DNA from: G958296245 sp963664035
Lineage (GTDB): Bacteria; Chloroflexota; Dehalococcoidia; Lucifugimonadales; G958296245
Direction of reading: 5' to 3'
Assembly: GCA_963664035.2 (NCBI GenBank)
Contig: OY760867.2
Span: 434,001-498,000, forward strand
DNA: 64,000 bases
Part shown: positions 7,960 through 16,332 of the stretch, piece by piece
Position numbering within the stretch: the stretch's first letter is position 1
Layout: the number at the start of each line of letters is the position of its first letter
Translations under genes and position numbers: made by a program
Notes under the pieces: generated by a model
The model's input: only the letters and a program-made list of their open reading frames with translations
Databases searched by the model: none
What the model was told of the DNA's origin: nothing

Positions 7960-9834
7960 ACCTCCCCCCTTGTCCGGGAGGACCTCTATCTGGAGGGTGG
8001 CCAGCACGGCGCCGCTGCCGATCGTCACCAGCTTGACGGTCGCCCTTCCGACGTTGCACCCGGTCACCGTCTCGGTGAAGGGCGCCGCGCCCCCAGCGCC
8101 GAAGATGCCGTACCCGTCGCACGAGCCGGTCAGGGTCAGGTGGTGTGATGTCGAAATCCTGACCAGCAGGTTGGCCGGCGTCACGCCGTGCGCGGTCACC
8201 TTCGTCGACCCGCCCTTGACTATCGATTTCGATCCTATGGTGAGCTTGCCGGTGGGCGTAGGCGTTGCCGTAGGCTTCGGCGCGGGCGTTGACGTGGGCG
8301 TAGGAGTAGGAGTAGGAGTAGCCGTGGGTGTGGGTGTGGGCGTGGGCGTAGGTGTGGGCGTTGCCGTGGGCGTAGGCGTAGGCGTAGGCGTGGAGGCATC
8401 GGCCTTGCGCACCCGCAGCATCAGCTTGTCGCCCGCCTTCCACGGCTGCTTGCTCACGGCCCAGACCAGCGCGCCCGCCGCCGTCGTAGTGGCGTTGGAG
8501 GCAAGCAGCGACAGGGTGGTCGTGCCCTTGAGGTCTATGAAGTCGAGCGCGTGGCCCGTGACGCTCCGTGTCAGGTCCGCAGTGACCTCGCCGGACTGCC
8601 ATGAGATGGTCCCGACGGTGGTTGTACCGACGACTGCGGTGCTGGAGGCGTAGAGGTCGAAGAACGACTCGGCCAGCGTCCCAGCGGGGGCGGTGACGGT
8701 GATCACGTCCTCCCACGTGCCCTCCCCTTCCCAGAACGCTCTGCATGGAACGTAATCTTTCAGTTGCCAGTTGTAGTGGACCCTGTACTCCCCGGCAGGC
8801 AGTGGCCGCCTAGTGTACATGGCTCCAGGATACCTGACGTCAAACAGATCCTTGTCCCTACCGCTGTACCATGACTTCCCATAATCATCTGGCGTACGTG
8901 TGTCGACACCCATGAAAGAGCTTGCGTAGGGATAGTAGTACACCCTGGTGTCGGCTGGCACCCCAGATCCCAGGCTGTGGTTCTCTGTGGTAGATGGCAG
9001 TTCACCGCGTGCGCCTAGGTAGCGGAGCCGCCGCACATGCTCATACTTGAGACCGAGACAATGTCTGTAGTCCTCGGGGTCCCCTGAGTAGGCGGCTATC
9101 TCGGCTGCTATCTCCGAAACCTTGACCTTCAGTGCGGCCAAGCCGATGGCCGGCGTGGAGGTGGACGACGCCGACCCACTGCCCGCAGTCTTGGCTATCG
9201 CGACAGGATCCTCCAGAAGAAAACGCTGTTCCCCCCTCACGCTTCCGGAGGCGCCCGACGCTCCGCCTGGGGGGGTGGCGGCAGGCAGCCATGACTGGTC
9301 CCATCGATCGGCTACCGTTATCAGGAGGGGGCCTGAACTGCTGTCTCCTATGAACCCTAAAGATAATCTTCCATCCGCTAACGTGGTCAGAAAGATGACA
9401 GCCTCTCTATCGTCCCAGCGCTTATCACGAAAGGCGAGGAGCGGCTCCGCCATCTCCGCAGCCTCCGCAGCGGTGTCCGGCCTCGGCACATAGTGCTCGA
9501 CAAACTCATATGCCAAGGCCACGATCTCGCCACCCCCGGAGCCCTTCAGGTATTCCAGTACGTCGAAACGGAACTCCAGCGCGGGATGGTATCTCCCCTC
9601 CACTACGATGGTAGTGGTGCCAGATTCGGCGCGGACGGGCCCAGCAGCGATGGTGGCGGAGCGAAATCTCACCCTTGCGATGATGTCAGCCAAGACTATC
9701 CGCTCCTCCAACAGAGCGGGGCCGTAGTAGGGAGGAGTGACTGGGGGCAGCGACAGTGGATCGATCACCTCCTCTTCTCCACTTCCGCACCCGGCTAGCG
9801 CCAGTATTCCTATGACAACAAGCAGTGTTCGCAT
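7951..9834 (-). CDS. lipoprotein with Thr-Pro repeat linker and Ig-like C-terminal domain (copy 2)
   Basis: 627 residues beginning MRTLLVVIGILALAGCGSG, with lipobox LAGC and an AGGGGGG ribosome site. Same architecture as the gene at 5607-7637: N-terminal domain (ADIIARVRFRSATI, FDVLEYLKGSG, FRDKRWDDREAVIFL), middle beta region, a shorter Thr-Pro linker, and a C-terminal Ig-like domain almost identical to copy 1. It lies 12 bases downstream of the protease gene at 9847-10374 and its 3' end abuts the second protease piece, giving the order protease - lipoprotein - protease' - lipoprotein on the minus strand. This is a tandem duplication of a two-gene unit. Cell-surface location is likely; function unknown. 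Confidence 0.8.
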   Translation of the reverse strand: MRTLLVVIGILALAGCGSGEEEVIDPLSLPPVTPPYYGPALLEERIVLADIIARVRFRSATIAAGPVRAESGTTTIVVEGRYHPALEFRFDVLEYLKGSGGGEIVALAYEFVEHYVPRPDTAAEAAEMAEPLLAFRDKRWDDREAVIFLTTLADGRLSLGFIGDSSSGPLLITVADRWDQSWLPAATPPGGASGASGSVRGEQRFLLEDPVAIAKTAGSGSASSTSTPAIGLAALKVKVSEIAAEIAAYSGDPEDYRHCLGLKYEHVRRLRYLGARGELPSTTENHSLGSGVPADTRVYYYPYASSFMGVDTRTPDDYGKSWYSGRDKDLFDVRYPGAMYTRRPLPAGEYRVHYNWQLKDYVPCRAFWEGEGTWEDVITVTAPAGTLAESFFDLYASSTAVVGTTTVGTISWQSGEVTADLTRSVTGHALDFIDLKGTTTLSLLASNATTTAAGALVWAVSKQPWKAGDKLMLRVRKADASTPTPTPTPTATPTPTPTPTPTPTATPTPTPTPTSTPAPKPTATPTPTGKLTIGSKSIVKGGSTKVTAHGVTPANLLVRISTSHHLTLTGSCDGYGIFGAGGAAPFTETVTGCNVGRATVKLVTIGSGAVLATLQIEVLPDKGGGGR

Positions 9835-9846
9835 TGAGCAACCCCC

Positions 9847-10374
9847 CTAATGCGGCTTGCCGCCGTGGTGCCGGTACACCTGCTCCACGTACCGCACATC
9901 TGCAGAAGGTACTGCCTGCACGGTGTCGGTCCCCTTACTCATCAAGTAGTGCTTAAATCTATCTCCAGATTTGTCTAGGTTGTCCAAGCCTAATAAGTGT
10001 CCAAACTCGTGCATGAGCACCGACGGCAGGTCTATATCCCATTCCCATTGTCCGGTCGACGGGTCTTGGATGGGCATGGCAGATGCCCCTATGACCCAAT
10101 TCACCCTAGCATGAGCTTCAGAAATATCTTGGGTCAAAGGATTTTGGACGAGAATCAAAGCCCAAGCCTCCTCTTCAATGACTAGCTTAGCATTGCCGAT
10201 GTGCTTGCTATTACTGCCTTTGACACAGGCTGCGCTGTACCCGCAGTCGGATCGGCCTTCCGCAGACTCGGATGTCTGCTCTCCATTCACGGTGTATATC
10301 GAGACCACCTGCTTGTCCCCGTTCTGGGGGCAACCGCCCTCGCAGAATGACGCTCTCGTCCACGAGCCAGTCAA
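9847..10374 (-). CDS. metzincin-like metallopeptidase domain protein, 5' end cut by an IS element
   Basis: 175 residues if a TTG at 10374 is used, but the frame stays open to a TAG that lies inside the left end of the IS1380-family element, so the real N-terminus was probably removed. Features: paired cysteines (FCEGGCP; DCGYSAAC) fitting an exported protein, zinc motif HEFGHLLGLDN, and a Met-turn candidate (KHYLMSKG). At position 11 of the HExxHxxGxxH/D pattern this copy has Asn, whereas the truncated copy at 7649-7959 has Asp. The third ligand may therefore be lost here or be the preceding Asp. Secreted zinc protease is the likely ancestral function; present activity is doubtful. Confidence 0.65.
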   Translation of the reverse strand: MTGSWTRASFCEGGCPQNGDKQVVSIYTVNGEQTSESAEGRSDCGYSAACVKGSNSKHIGNAKLVIEEEAWALILVQNPLTQDISEAHARVNWVIGASAMPIQDPSTGQWEWDIDLPSVLMHEFGHLLGLDNLDKSGDRFKHYLMSKGTDTVQAVPSADVRYVEQVYRHHGGKPH

Positions 10375-10414
10375 TGCGCGGTTCCCCTAGATTCTCCATC
10401 TAGATAAAGTGAAG

Positions 10415-10484
10415 ACCTCGTTGGAGCCCGACGCGATGCGGGCTAAGATGGTTGTTGAACAGACAGTTCCATCACCAACGAGGT
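10415..10484. repeat. inverted repeat in the IS1380 leader
   Basis: ACCTCGTTGG (10415-10424) and CCAACGAGGT (10475-10484) are perfect inverted copies 50 bases apart, directly ahead of the transposase ATG at 10494. In mRNA the second arm lies at the ribosome-binding region, so the hairpin could limit transposase translation. Confidence 0.6.
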
Positions 10485-10493
10485 GCATCTATT

Positions 10494-12023
10494 ATGAAGC
10501 AAGGCTTGCTGCCATTCCAGTATACGGAGGAGAAGAGTTCGACGGGTGTGACAGCCCTGTCGGGCCTGATGACGTACTTGGAGTTGATGCACCTATCAGG
10601 ATTGAGGCCATCGGTAGAGCGGTATCTGGGCCTGCGGAAAGGGGGTCAGGGCTGGACGGACAGCCAGGTGGTCACATCGTTGATACTCCTGAACCTGGCA
10701 GGCGGAGAGTCAGTCACCGATCTGGATGTTCTGGCCAGCGACGAGGGGTTGTGCAGGCTACTCGAGCAGGCCGAGAGCCACGGTATGGGCCGTAGGGAGC
10801 GCAGGTCGCTGAGTGGGAGATGGCGCCGAGAGCGCCGCCGTGGGGTGCCGTCATCCTCGGTGGTGTTCCGGTATCTGGAGAGGTTCCACGACGAGGGTGA
10901 AGAGGCCAAGCGGGAGGCTCACAGAGCCTTCATACCTTCCCCAACTGAAGCTCTGAAGGGTCTGTGGAAGGTGAACGGAGACCTGGTGAGCTTCGTGCAG
11001 AGCCGGTCGCCCTGTGCTCAAGCCACGCTGGATATGGATGCCACGTTGGTGGAGACGCACAAGCAGCAGGCGCTCCACAGCTACAAGGGCTACAGGGCGT
11101 ATCAGCCGCTGACGACCTACTGGTCAGAGGCCGACGTGGTAGTGCATTCGGAGTTTCGGGACGGCAACGTACCTGCGGGTCATCAGCAGTTGCGGGTGCT
11201 GTCAGAGACGCTGGAGCATCTGCCTGCGGGTGTGGAGAGAGTGATGCTCCGGTCGGACACGGCGGGGTACCAGCAGGAGTTGCTGCGGTACTGCGCGGAG
11301 GGCATGAACGCGCGGTTCGGGGTGATCGAGTTTGTGGTGGGTGTCGACGTGACGGTCGAGTTCCGCCGTGCGGTGTCCGAGGTTGGAGAGGAAGAGTGGC
11401 AGCCGCTGTACCGGAAGGTTGGGAAGCACCGGGTGGACACCGGTCAGCAGTGGACTGAGGTGAACTTCGTGCCGAACTGGATAGGGCACTCCAAGAACAG
11501 CCCCGAGTACAGGTTCATAGCCATCAGGGAGCGGCTGGACGAACAGCCGTTGCCTGGAATGGGTGGGCAGATGGAGCTTCCGTTCCCAGCGATGGAGCTG
11601 TCCGGTCGTGGTTGGCATAAGGTGTTCGGAGTGGTGACCAACCGGGCCCTTGCGGGGGATGAGTTGATCTGGTGGTACAGGCAGAGATGCGGCAAGGGCG
11701 AGGAGGTCCACGGCGTTCTGAAGAGTGACCTTGCCGGGGGCAGGCTGCCGTCGGGGCTGTTCGGAGCCAACGCCGCGTGGTGGGCCATATCGGTGCTGGC
11801 CTTCAACCTGAACTCTGCGATGAAGCGGCTGGTGTTGGGTGGGCAGTGGGTGGGCAAGCGGCTGAAGGCGGTGCGCTTCGCCCTGATCGCCCTACCGGGG
11901 CATGTGGTGCGTCACTCCAGGAGGTTGATCATCCGTCTGGCCCGTGGCCACCCCGCATACGAGTTGCTGGTCAGGGCTCGGCAGCGGATATTGGCGCTGG
12001 CTGCCGGGCCCTACCCGACATAG
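10494..12023 (+). CDS. IS1380-family transposase
   Basis: 509 residues from the ATG at 10494; an in-frame TTG at 10452 lies within the leader. A DDE transposase of the IS1380 type: TLDMDATLVETHKQQA (first Asp), YKGYRAYQPLTTYWSEADVV, EFRDGNVPAG, VMLRSDTAGYQQELL (second Asp) and WWYRQRCGKGEEVHGVLKSD (Glu region). The length is normal and no stop or frameshift is present, so the enzyme may be active. It is oriented opposite to the secreted-protein genes around it. Confidence 0.93.
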   Translation: MKQGLLPFQYTEEKSSTGVTALSGLMTYLELMHLSGLRPSVERYLGLRKGGQGWTDSQVVTSLILLNLAGGESVTDLDVLASDEGLCRLLEQAESHGMGRRERRSLSGRWRRERRRGVPSSSVVFRYLERFHDEGEEAKREAHRAFIPSPTEALKGLWKVNGDLVSFVQSRSPCAQATLDMDATLVETHKQQALHSYKGYRAYQPLTTYWSEADVVVHSEFRDGNVPAGHQQLRVLSETLEHLPAGVERVMLRSDTAGYQQELLRYCAEGMNARFGVIEFVVGVDVTVEFRRAVSEVGEEEWQPLYRKVGKHRVDTGQQWTEVNFVPNWIGHSKNSPEYRFIAIRERLDEQPLPGMGGQMELPFPAMELSGRGWHKVFGVVTNRALAGDELIWWYRQRCGKGEEVHGVLKSDLAGGRLPSGLFGANAAWWAISVLAFNLNSAMKRLVLGGQWVGKRLKAVRFALIALPGHVVRHSRRLIIRLARGHPAYELLVRARQRILALAAGPYPT

Positions 12024-12240
12024 GCGTCCTGCGTGAAGCATCGGTTGTAGGCGACTCAACCGGGTTGCCGAGCCGGGCCATGCCCGCTTTCGCCTGAAGA
12101 GAGCGATGGTCGGCGCCGGAGCGCTGCCGATACCTCGAAGGCGCCGACCGGACCCTTCCACTGCCCGATCATGGCATGTCTCGCCCCTAGCCGACGCCCA
12201 GACACGCCCCTCCAAGCACACCAAACAACTCCCAACAATG

Positions 12241-12639
12241 TTAGGTGGGGGATTTGGGGTCCATGCGTCGCTTGCATTCTTTATCGAGGTTCGGATCAGC
12301 GCGTCGTGGGCCTTGGCGTGGCGGTTGGCCTCGGCGTAGCGGTTGGCCTTGGCGTGGCGGTGGGCGGCACAGGTGTATAGCACAACCATGGGTCAAGGTC
12401 GATGTCGCATGGCGACGGCGTAGCGGTGGCCTTGGCGTGGGTGTAGCGGTGGGCCTCGGCGTGGGCGTGGGCGGGAAGCAGATGGGGTAATTGATAGGCT
12501 CGACAGGCGGGTCGCACCCGGGGTCATAGCTGCCCTGGCCGTCCTCTTCCTCCTGCCCCCGCGCGGTGGCCGCGAGCAGCAGGACGACGACGCAGGAGGG
12601 CGCCGGCAGACCGACGGCGATGGTGCGGCGGTGGGACAT
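12241..12639 (-). pseudogene. secreted Thr-Pro-rich protein remnant, frameshifted
   Basis: From the ATG at 12639 the frame reads a signal peptide (MSHRRTIAVGLPAPSCVVVL and hydrophobic residues to ATARGQ), then an acidic DPGCDPPVEPINYPICFPP segment and TPTPRPTATPTPRP. It then becomes Arg-rich nonsense. Near 12425 the sensible sequence continues in another frame (ATATPSPCDIDLDPWLCYTP, then TATPRP repeats to a stop near 12296), while the original frame ends plausibly with ADPNLDKECKRRMDPKSPT. One or two indels in a Thr-Pro repeat tract would explain this. It may be the exported N-terminal half of the protease now found across the IS at 9847-10374; that link is inference. Confidence 0.5.
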
Positions 12640-12733
12640 TGCCCTACCCTTTCCACAGCTACGTCAGCACTCAGACCGGTTTCAACGCAATACGGGGGAT
12701 GCCGCCAACCGATTGGGGCGATCCTATCTCACT

Positions 12734-13234
12734 TCACCCGCGTTCGTCCAGATAGTCGACCACACCACACTCCAAACCCTTCGCCCAGCAGGCCAGCGCC
12801 TTCCCAGCGGAGCCGATCTCGGCAACCGACGTGTAGTAGTAGCTCTGCCACCCCTGCCTCGGCATCCCCGTGAACAGCATCAGATTCAGCGGGTACTCCT
12901 CGCTGTCCGTCGCGCGCCGGAAGTCGTCCCGGAACAGGAACGTCGGCTTCCCAAGCGCCACCGCCATCCCAAGCTCCACCATCACCCCCTCGTCCGGCGG
13001 CACGCCGTTCACCACCGCGAAGATGGCGTCCGCCTCGCGCACGTCCCTGTAGTCGGCCTGCCCTATCCCGTACGCCCAGCCGGGGCGCGAAAAGTCCACC
13101 TGGTTGTTGCGCTCGAACGGCTCCCACACCTCCAGCCCCAAAGCCTCGAGCGCCGCGACGATCTCCGGCAGCAGCATCGCCCGCTGCTGCGCCGAGAAGC
13201 CGTACGGGTTGGCAAGGTATATCGTCTTCCTCAT
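12734..13234 (-). CDS. nucleoside 2-deoxyribosyltransferase family protein
   Basis: 166 residues starting MRKTIYLANPYGFSAQQRAM, with an ATG that overlaps the surE stop codon (ATGA). The fold signature is an N-terminal beta strand with YLANPYGFS, EVWEPFERNNQ, then DYRDVREADAIFAVVNGVPPD with a following EGVMVELGMAVALGKP, which carries the catalytic Glu in these enzymes. They transfer deoxyribosyl groups between bases or cleave N-glycosidic bonds of nucleosides or nucleotides. Next to the nucleotidase SurE it could act in nucleotide salvage or clean-up of damaged nucleotides. The exact substrate is not clear. Confidence 0.8.
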   Translation of the reverse strand: MRKTIYLANPYGFSAQQRAMLLPEIVAALEALGLEVWEPFERNNQVDFSRPGWAYGIGQADYRDVREADAIFAVVNGVPPDEGVMVELGMAVALGKPTFLFRDDFRRATDSEEYPLNLMLFTGMPRQGWQSYYYTSVAEIGSAGKALACWAKGLECGVVDYLDERG

Positions 13235-14025
13235 GACTGCTCCAGCCCAAGGGCGGCCCGAACGTCCCCAACCAGCGCGTCGACGAGATCGGGCGGCGGC
13301 GCGTCCACTCCTGGCACCTCGACGGGCGTGACCGATATCCGTCCGTTCCTGACGGCCCATACGTCCGTGCCGGGCGGAAGCTCGATATCCTTGGGGTTGA
13401 AGTGCCTGAGCCAGTAGTGCGTCCTGCGCCCGTCCTTCCCGCTCTCCACCTGCTCCGCGTAGGCAATCGGGCCGAGGCCCGTCACGTCCAGGACCTTGAT
13501 GTCCCGCGGGTCGCCGTCCGGTGTATTGACGTTCAGCAGCATCGGCTGCGCGACCGACCTGTCGCGTACCCCCCGGGCAAGCTCGCGCGCCACCGACGCG
13601 GCAAGCCCGTATTGCACCGCGCTCCCGTCCGTGTACTTGGACGACACCGCGATGGCGGGGAAGCCGTTGAAGTACGCCTTCAGCGCTCCCCCGACCGTCC
13701 CGGAAATCAGCACGTCCATCCCGATGTTCGCCCCCCGGTTGATGCCGGACACCACGAGGTCGAACGGCTCCGCGAACAGGCTCTTCGTCGCCAGCACCAC
13801 GCAGTCGGAGGGCGTGCCCTGCACGGCGTACGCCTCCACCCCCCCTATCGGAGACGGGAACTCCTGCGCCCGCAACACCGTCGTTAGGGTCATCGCCGTG
13901 CCGATGCCGCTCATGTCGCGGTCCGGGGCCGCTACGCACACCTCTCCGATCTCGCCCAGCGCCTCCGCAAGCTCCCACAGCCCCTCCGAGAACACGCCGT
14001 CGTCGTTCGTAATGAGTATCCTCAA
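13231..14025 (-). CDS. surE: 5'/3'-nucleotidase SurE
   Basis: 264 residues, standard SurE length. The metal site is visible at the N-terminus (MRILITNDDG, with Asn7, Asp8 and Asp9), followed by CVAAPDRDMSGIGTAMT, GTPSDCVVLA and LVVSGINRGANIGMDVLISGT. These are hallmark blocks of the metal-dependent nucleoside monophosphatase that removes phosphate from 5' and 3' nucleotides and helps survival in stationary phase. It overlaps panC upstream and the deoxyribosyltransferase-like gene downstream by four bases each, so translation is probably coupled. Confidence 0.95.
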   Translation of the reverse strand: MRILITNDDGVFSEGLWELAEALGEIGEVCVAAPDRDMSGIGTAMTLTTVLRAQEFPSPIGGVEAYAVQGTPSDCVVLATKSLFAEPFDLVVSGINRGANIGMDVLISGTVGGALKAYFNGFPAIAVSSKYTDGSAVQYGLAASVARELARGVRDRSVAQPMLLNVNTPDGDPRDIKVLDVTGLGPIAYAEQVESGKDGRRTHYWLRHFNPKDIELPPGTDVWAVRNGRISVTPVEVPGVDAPPPDLVDALVGDVRAALGLEQS

Positions 14026-14900
14026 GAATCGCTCCCTATGGTGATGTTGTCTATGAGGCGCGTCCCGCCGAAATAGACGGCCAGCGACGCCAGCGCGGGC
14101 CGGTCCACCGTGTCCAGCTCCCGCAGAGTGCCGGCGTCCGCGACGCTAACGTAGTCTATCCTGGCCAGCGGCTCCCCGCTAATGGTCTCCCTGATGCGGC
14201 GCCTCACCGTCTCCGCGTCCGAGACCCCGTTCTCGACCAACGACCGCCCCGCCTTCAAGGCCCTGTAGAGCGCCGGCGCCGCCCTGCGCTCCTCCGCGCT
14301 CAGGTAGAGGTTGCGGCTGCTGAGCGCCAGGCCGTCCGGCTCGCGCACCGTGGGCACGACGACTATCCGCGCCCCAAGCCTAAGGTCCGCGTTGAGCCGC
14401 TTCACCACCATGCACTGCTGCGCGTCCTTCTGCCCGAAGTACGCCCTGTCCGGGCGCGCCAGCGCCAACAGCTTGCACACGACGGTCGCCACGCCCCTGA
14501 AGTGCCCCGGGCGCGCCCTGCCTTCCAGCGGCCTGGCGATCTCCCCCACGTCGACGTAGCTGTCGAACCCGTCCGGGTAGATCTCCTCGACCGCCGGCGC
14601 GAATACCAGGTCCACGCCGGCCTCCTCCAGCCTGGCCAGGTCGGCGTCCATGTCCCTCGGGTACGTGGCGAAGTCCTCGCCCGGCCCGAACTGCGCCGGG
14701 TTGACGAAGATGCTCACCACGGCCGTGGCATTCTCGGCCCGGGCGGCCCGCACCAGCGCCATGTGCCCCTCGTGCAGCGCCCCCATCGTGGGCGCCAGCC
14801 CCACCGGACGCGCCGCGCGCCCCAACTCCCGGCGAAGCTCGGCCGCCGTAGCTGCTACGAACAAGCTACCACGAGCTCCCGCAGCGGGTGCCTCCAACAT
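14022..14900 (-). CDS. panC: pantothenate synthetase
   Basis: 292 residues. The ATP-binding HxGH site is in GLAPTMGALHEGHMALV (His43 to His46), with VVSIFVNPAQFGPGEDFATYPR, RARPGHFRGVATVV, AYFGQKDAQQCMVV and a KMSKS-like LALSSRNLYLS downstream. This is the normal PanC order. The enzyme joins pantoate and beta-alanine using ATP, an essential step to coenzyme A. The 5' end overlaps the 3' end of the EEP nuclease gene by 35 bases; shorter starts exist (for example around residue 14), but the given one keeps the operon overlapping. No panB or panD is in the window. Confidence 0.95.
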   Translation of the reverse strand: MLEAPAAGARGSLFVAATAAELRRELGRAARPVGLAPTMGALHEGHMALVRAARAENATAVVSIFVNPAQFGPGEDFATYPRDMDADLARLEEAGVDLVFAPAVEEIYPDGFDSYVDVGEIARPLEGRARPGHFRGVATVVCKLLALARPDRAYFGQKDAQQCMVVKRLNADLRLGARIVVVPTVREPDGLALSSRNLYLSAEERRAAPALYRALKAGRSLVENGVSDAETVRRRIRETISGEPLARIDYVSVADAGTLRELDTVDRPALASLAVYFGGTRLIDNITIGSDS

Positions 14901-15735
14901 CTACGCGGATCCGGCAGTGGTCGCTGGGCCCCCATTCCGCTACTCCGTTCAACGCTCTCGTTTGAACTTCTTCGTGGAATCCTCGAGAGACGAACACGTG
15001 GTCAAGCTGGGCGTAGGCTCCAGCCGGAGTATTCGACGGTTTGTGGTAGTAGGTGGGCACATCCAGGGATTCCTCGTTCAAGTGCTCGGGGATGGGGTCG
15101 GCACGGCGACCGGCAGGGTACTGCGGCCCTAGGTATTCCAACCCCAGGGCTTTGAACCGATCCAGCACGGTCTGCGCCCGGCGATTGAGTTGGGCGGTGC
15201 TCTGAAACGACATGTTCAGGTCCCCGGCTGCCAGTATCCGATGTTTGGACGGACAATCATAGTAGCCGATGAACGCTGAGAGGTCAGAGATGATGCGGTG
15301 AGCCGAGGCATCAGGGTATATCCAGTCTCCATCCGCGGAGGGATGAGGGTTGAACCAGCGGGCGTACATCGAAGCTGCGATGAATGGTTCTGGGCCCACA
15401 GTTGGAATCACCCGGGCGACTTCTATGGTTCCAATGCCGCTCACGCCCATATCCAAGGGCCGCTCCGGAGCCACCCAAGTCGGGGCGGTCTGCCGAAACC
15501 ATTCAACCATTACCCTGTCGGACAGTCTCACCACCATAGGCCACCGGTCATATGGATCGCCGGTGATGGGGTCATGGCTGAGCCACGGCGCGTGAGGGCT
15601 CAGCTCCACCCGGCCTAGTACGTCCTCAGGAATGGTGCCAACCTCCTGTAGCAGGGCCACGTCGGCATCCATCTCGACCAGTTCCCGCCAGGGTTTGTGC
15701 ATCGTAGCAATGTTCCAACTCACGACTTTGATCAT
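14866..15735 (-). CDS. endonuclease/exonuclease/phosphatase family protein
   Basis: 289 residues beginning MIKVVSWNIATMHKPW, the EEP-fold opening with the metal-binding Asn. Further catalytic blocks are ADVALLQEV (Glu), RILAAGDLNMSF (Asp-x-Asn) and the C-terminal QLDHVFVSRGF with PSDHCRIRVDV (Asp-His pair). All expected metal-site residues are present, so it should be an active Mg-dependent phosphodiesterase or nuclease. GC content is lower than in its neighbours and the gene overlaps panC by 35 bases, suggesting later insertion ahead of that operon. DNA repair or nucleotide clean-up is possible; the substrate is unknown. Confidence 0.85.
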   Translation of the reverse strand: MIKVVSWNIATMHKPWRELVEMDADVALLQEVGTIPEDVLGRVELSPHAPWLSHDPITGDPYDRWPMVVRLSDRVMVEWFRQTAPTWVAPERPLDMGVSGIGTIEVARVIPTVGPEPFIAASMYARWFNPHPSADGDWIYPDASAHRIISDLSAFIGYYDCPSKHRILAAGDLNMSFQSTAQLNRRAQTVLDRFKALGLEYLGPQYPAGRRADPIPEHLNEESLDVPTYYHKPSNTPAGAYAQLDHVFVSRGFHEEVQTRALNGVAEWGPSDHCRIRVDVGGTRCGSSW

Positions 15736-15749
15736 GGTTAACTACAAGG

Positions 15750-16313
15750 CTACCCCTCGAGAAAATTGCGCAAGATGTCCTTCCCGACGCTCGTCATGAT
15801 CGACTCCGGGTGGAACTGTATCCCCTCCACCGGGGCCGTCCTGTGGCGGACCCCCATTATCAGGCCGTCGTCCGTCCAGGCCGTCACCTCCAACTCGTCG
15901 GGCAGGTCGCCGCGGTACACCGCGAGCGAGTGGTACCTGATCGCCTCGAACGGGTTGGGCAGCCCGGCGAACAGCCCCCTGCCGTCGTGGTGGATGACCG
16001 ACGTCTTGCCGTGGACGATCTCCCCCGCCGGCCCGACCGTGCCCCCGTAGGAGTACCCGATGCACTGGTGCCCCAGGCATACCCCCAGGGTGGGCACGGC
16101 CTCCCCTAAGCGCCGCACCGCGTCGTTGGAGACGCCCGCCTTCTCCGGCGTACACGGCCCCGGCGAGATGACGATCTTCTCCGGCGCCATCGCCTCGATC
16201 TCCTCGATGGTCGCCTCGTCGTTGCGCACCACCTCCACCTCTGCCCCGAGCTCGCTCAGGTACTGGTACAGGTTGTATGTGAAGCTGTCGTAGTTGTCTA
16301 TGAGCAGGATCAT
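15750..16313 (-). CDS. anthranilate/aminodeoxychorismate synthase component II (glutamine amidotransferase)
   Basis: 187 residues, a class I glutamine amidotransferase domain: MILLIDNYDSFTYNLYQYL, VISPGPCTPEKAG, nucleophile Cys79 in PTLGVCLGHQCIGY, and His168/Glu170 in GIQFHPESI. It supplies ammonia to the chorismate-using partner for tryptophan (TrpG) or folate (PabA) synthesis; stand-alone subunits often serve both. No trpE/pabB gene is in the window, so the pathway cannot be chosen. It sits between ybaB/dnaX and the EEP gene on the same strand. Confidence 0.9.
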   Translation of the reverse strand: MILLIDNYDSFTYNLYQYLSELGAEVEVVRNDEATIEEIEAMAPEKIVISPGPCTPEKAGVSNDAVRRLGEAVPTLGVCLGHQCIGYSYGGTVGPAGEIVHGKTSVIHHDGRGLFAGLPNPFEAIRYHSLAVYRGDLPDELEVTAWTDDGLIMGVRHRTAPVEGIQFHPESIMTSVGKDILRNFLEG

Positions 16314-16332
16314 GCTTACAGCCCCCGGCCGG

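Larger units (their letters stand above)
10386..12100 (+). mobile_element. IS1380-family insertion sequence (right end not defined)
   Basis: The left boundary is set at 10386, where CCTAGATTCT matches the form of IS1380/ISEcp1-type left inverted repeats. A full transposase follows. I searched 12024-12240 for a matching right end (an AATCTAGG-like motif) and found none, so the right limit of about 12100 is a guess. In the family some members pick remote right ends and move flanking DNA. The element separates the protease domain at 9847-10374 from a secreted Thr-Pro protein remnant at 12241-12639 on the same (minus) strand. I see no other gene in 12024-12240. Confidence 0.6.
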
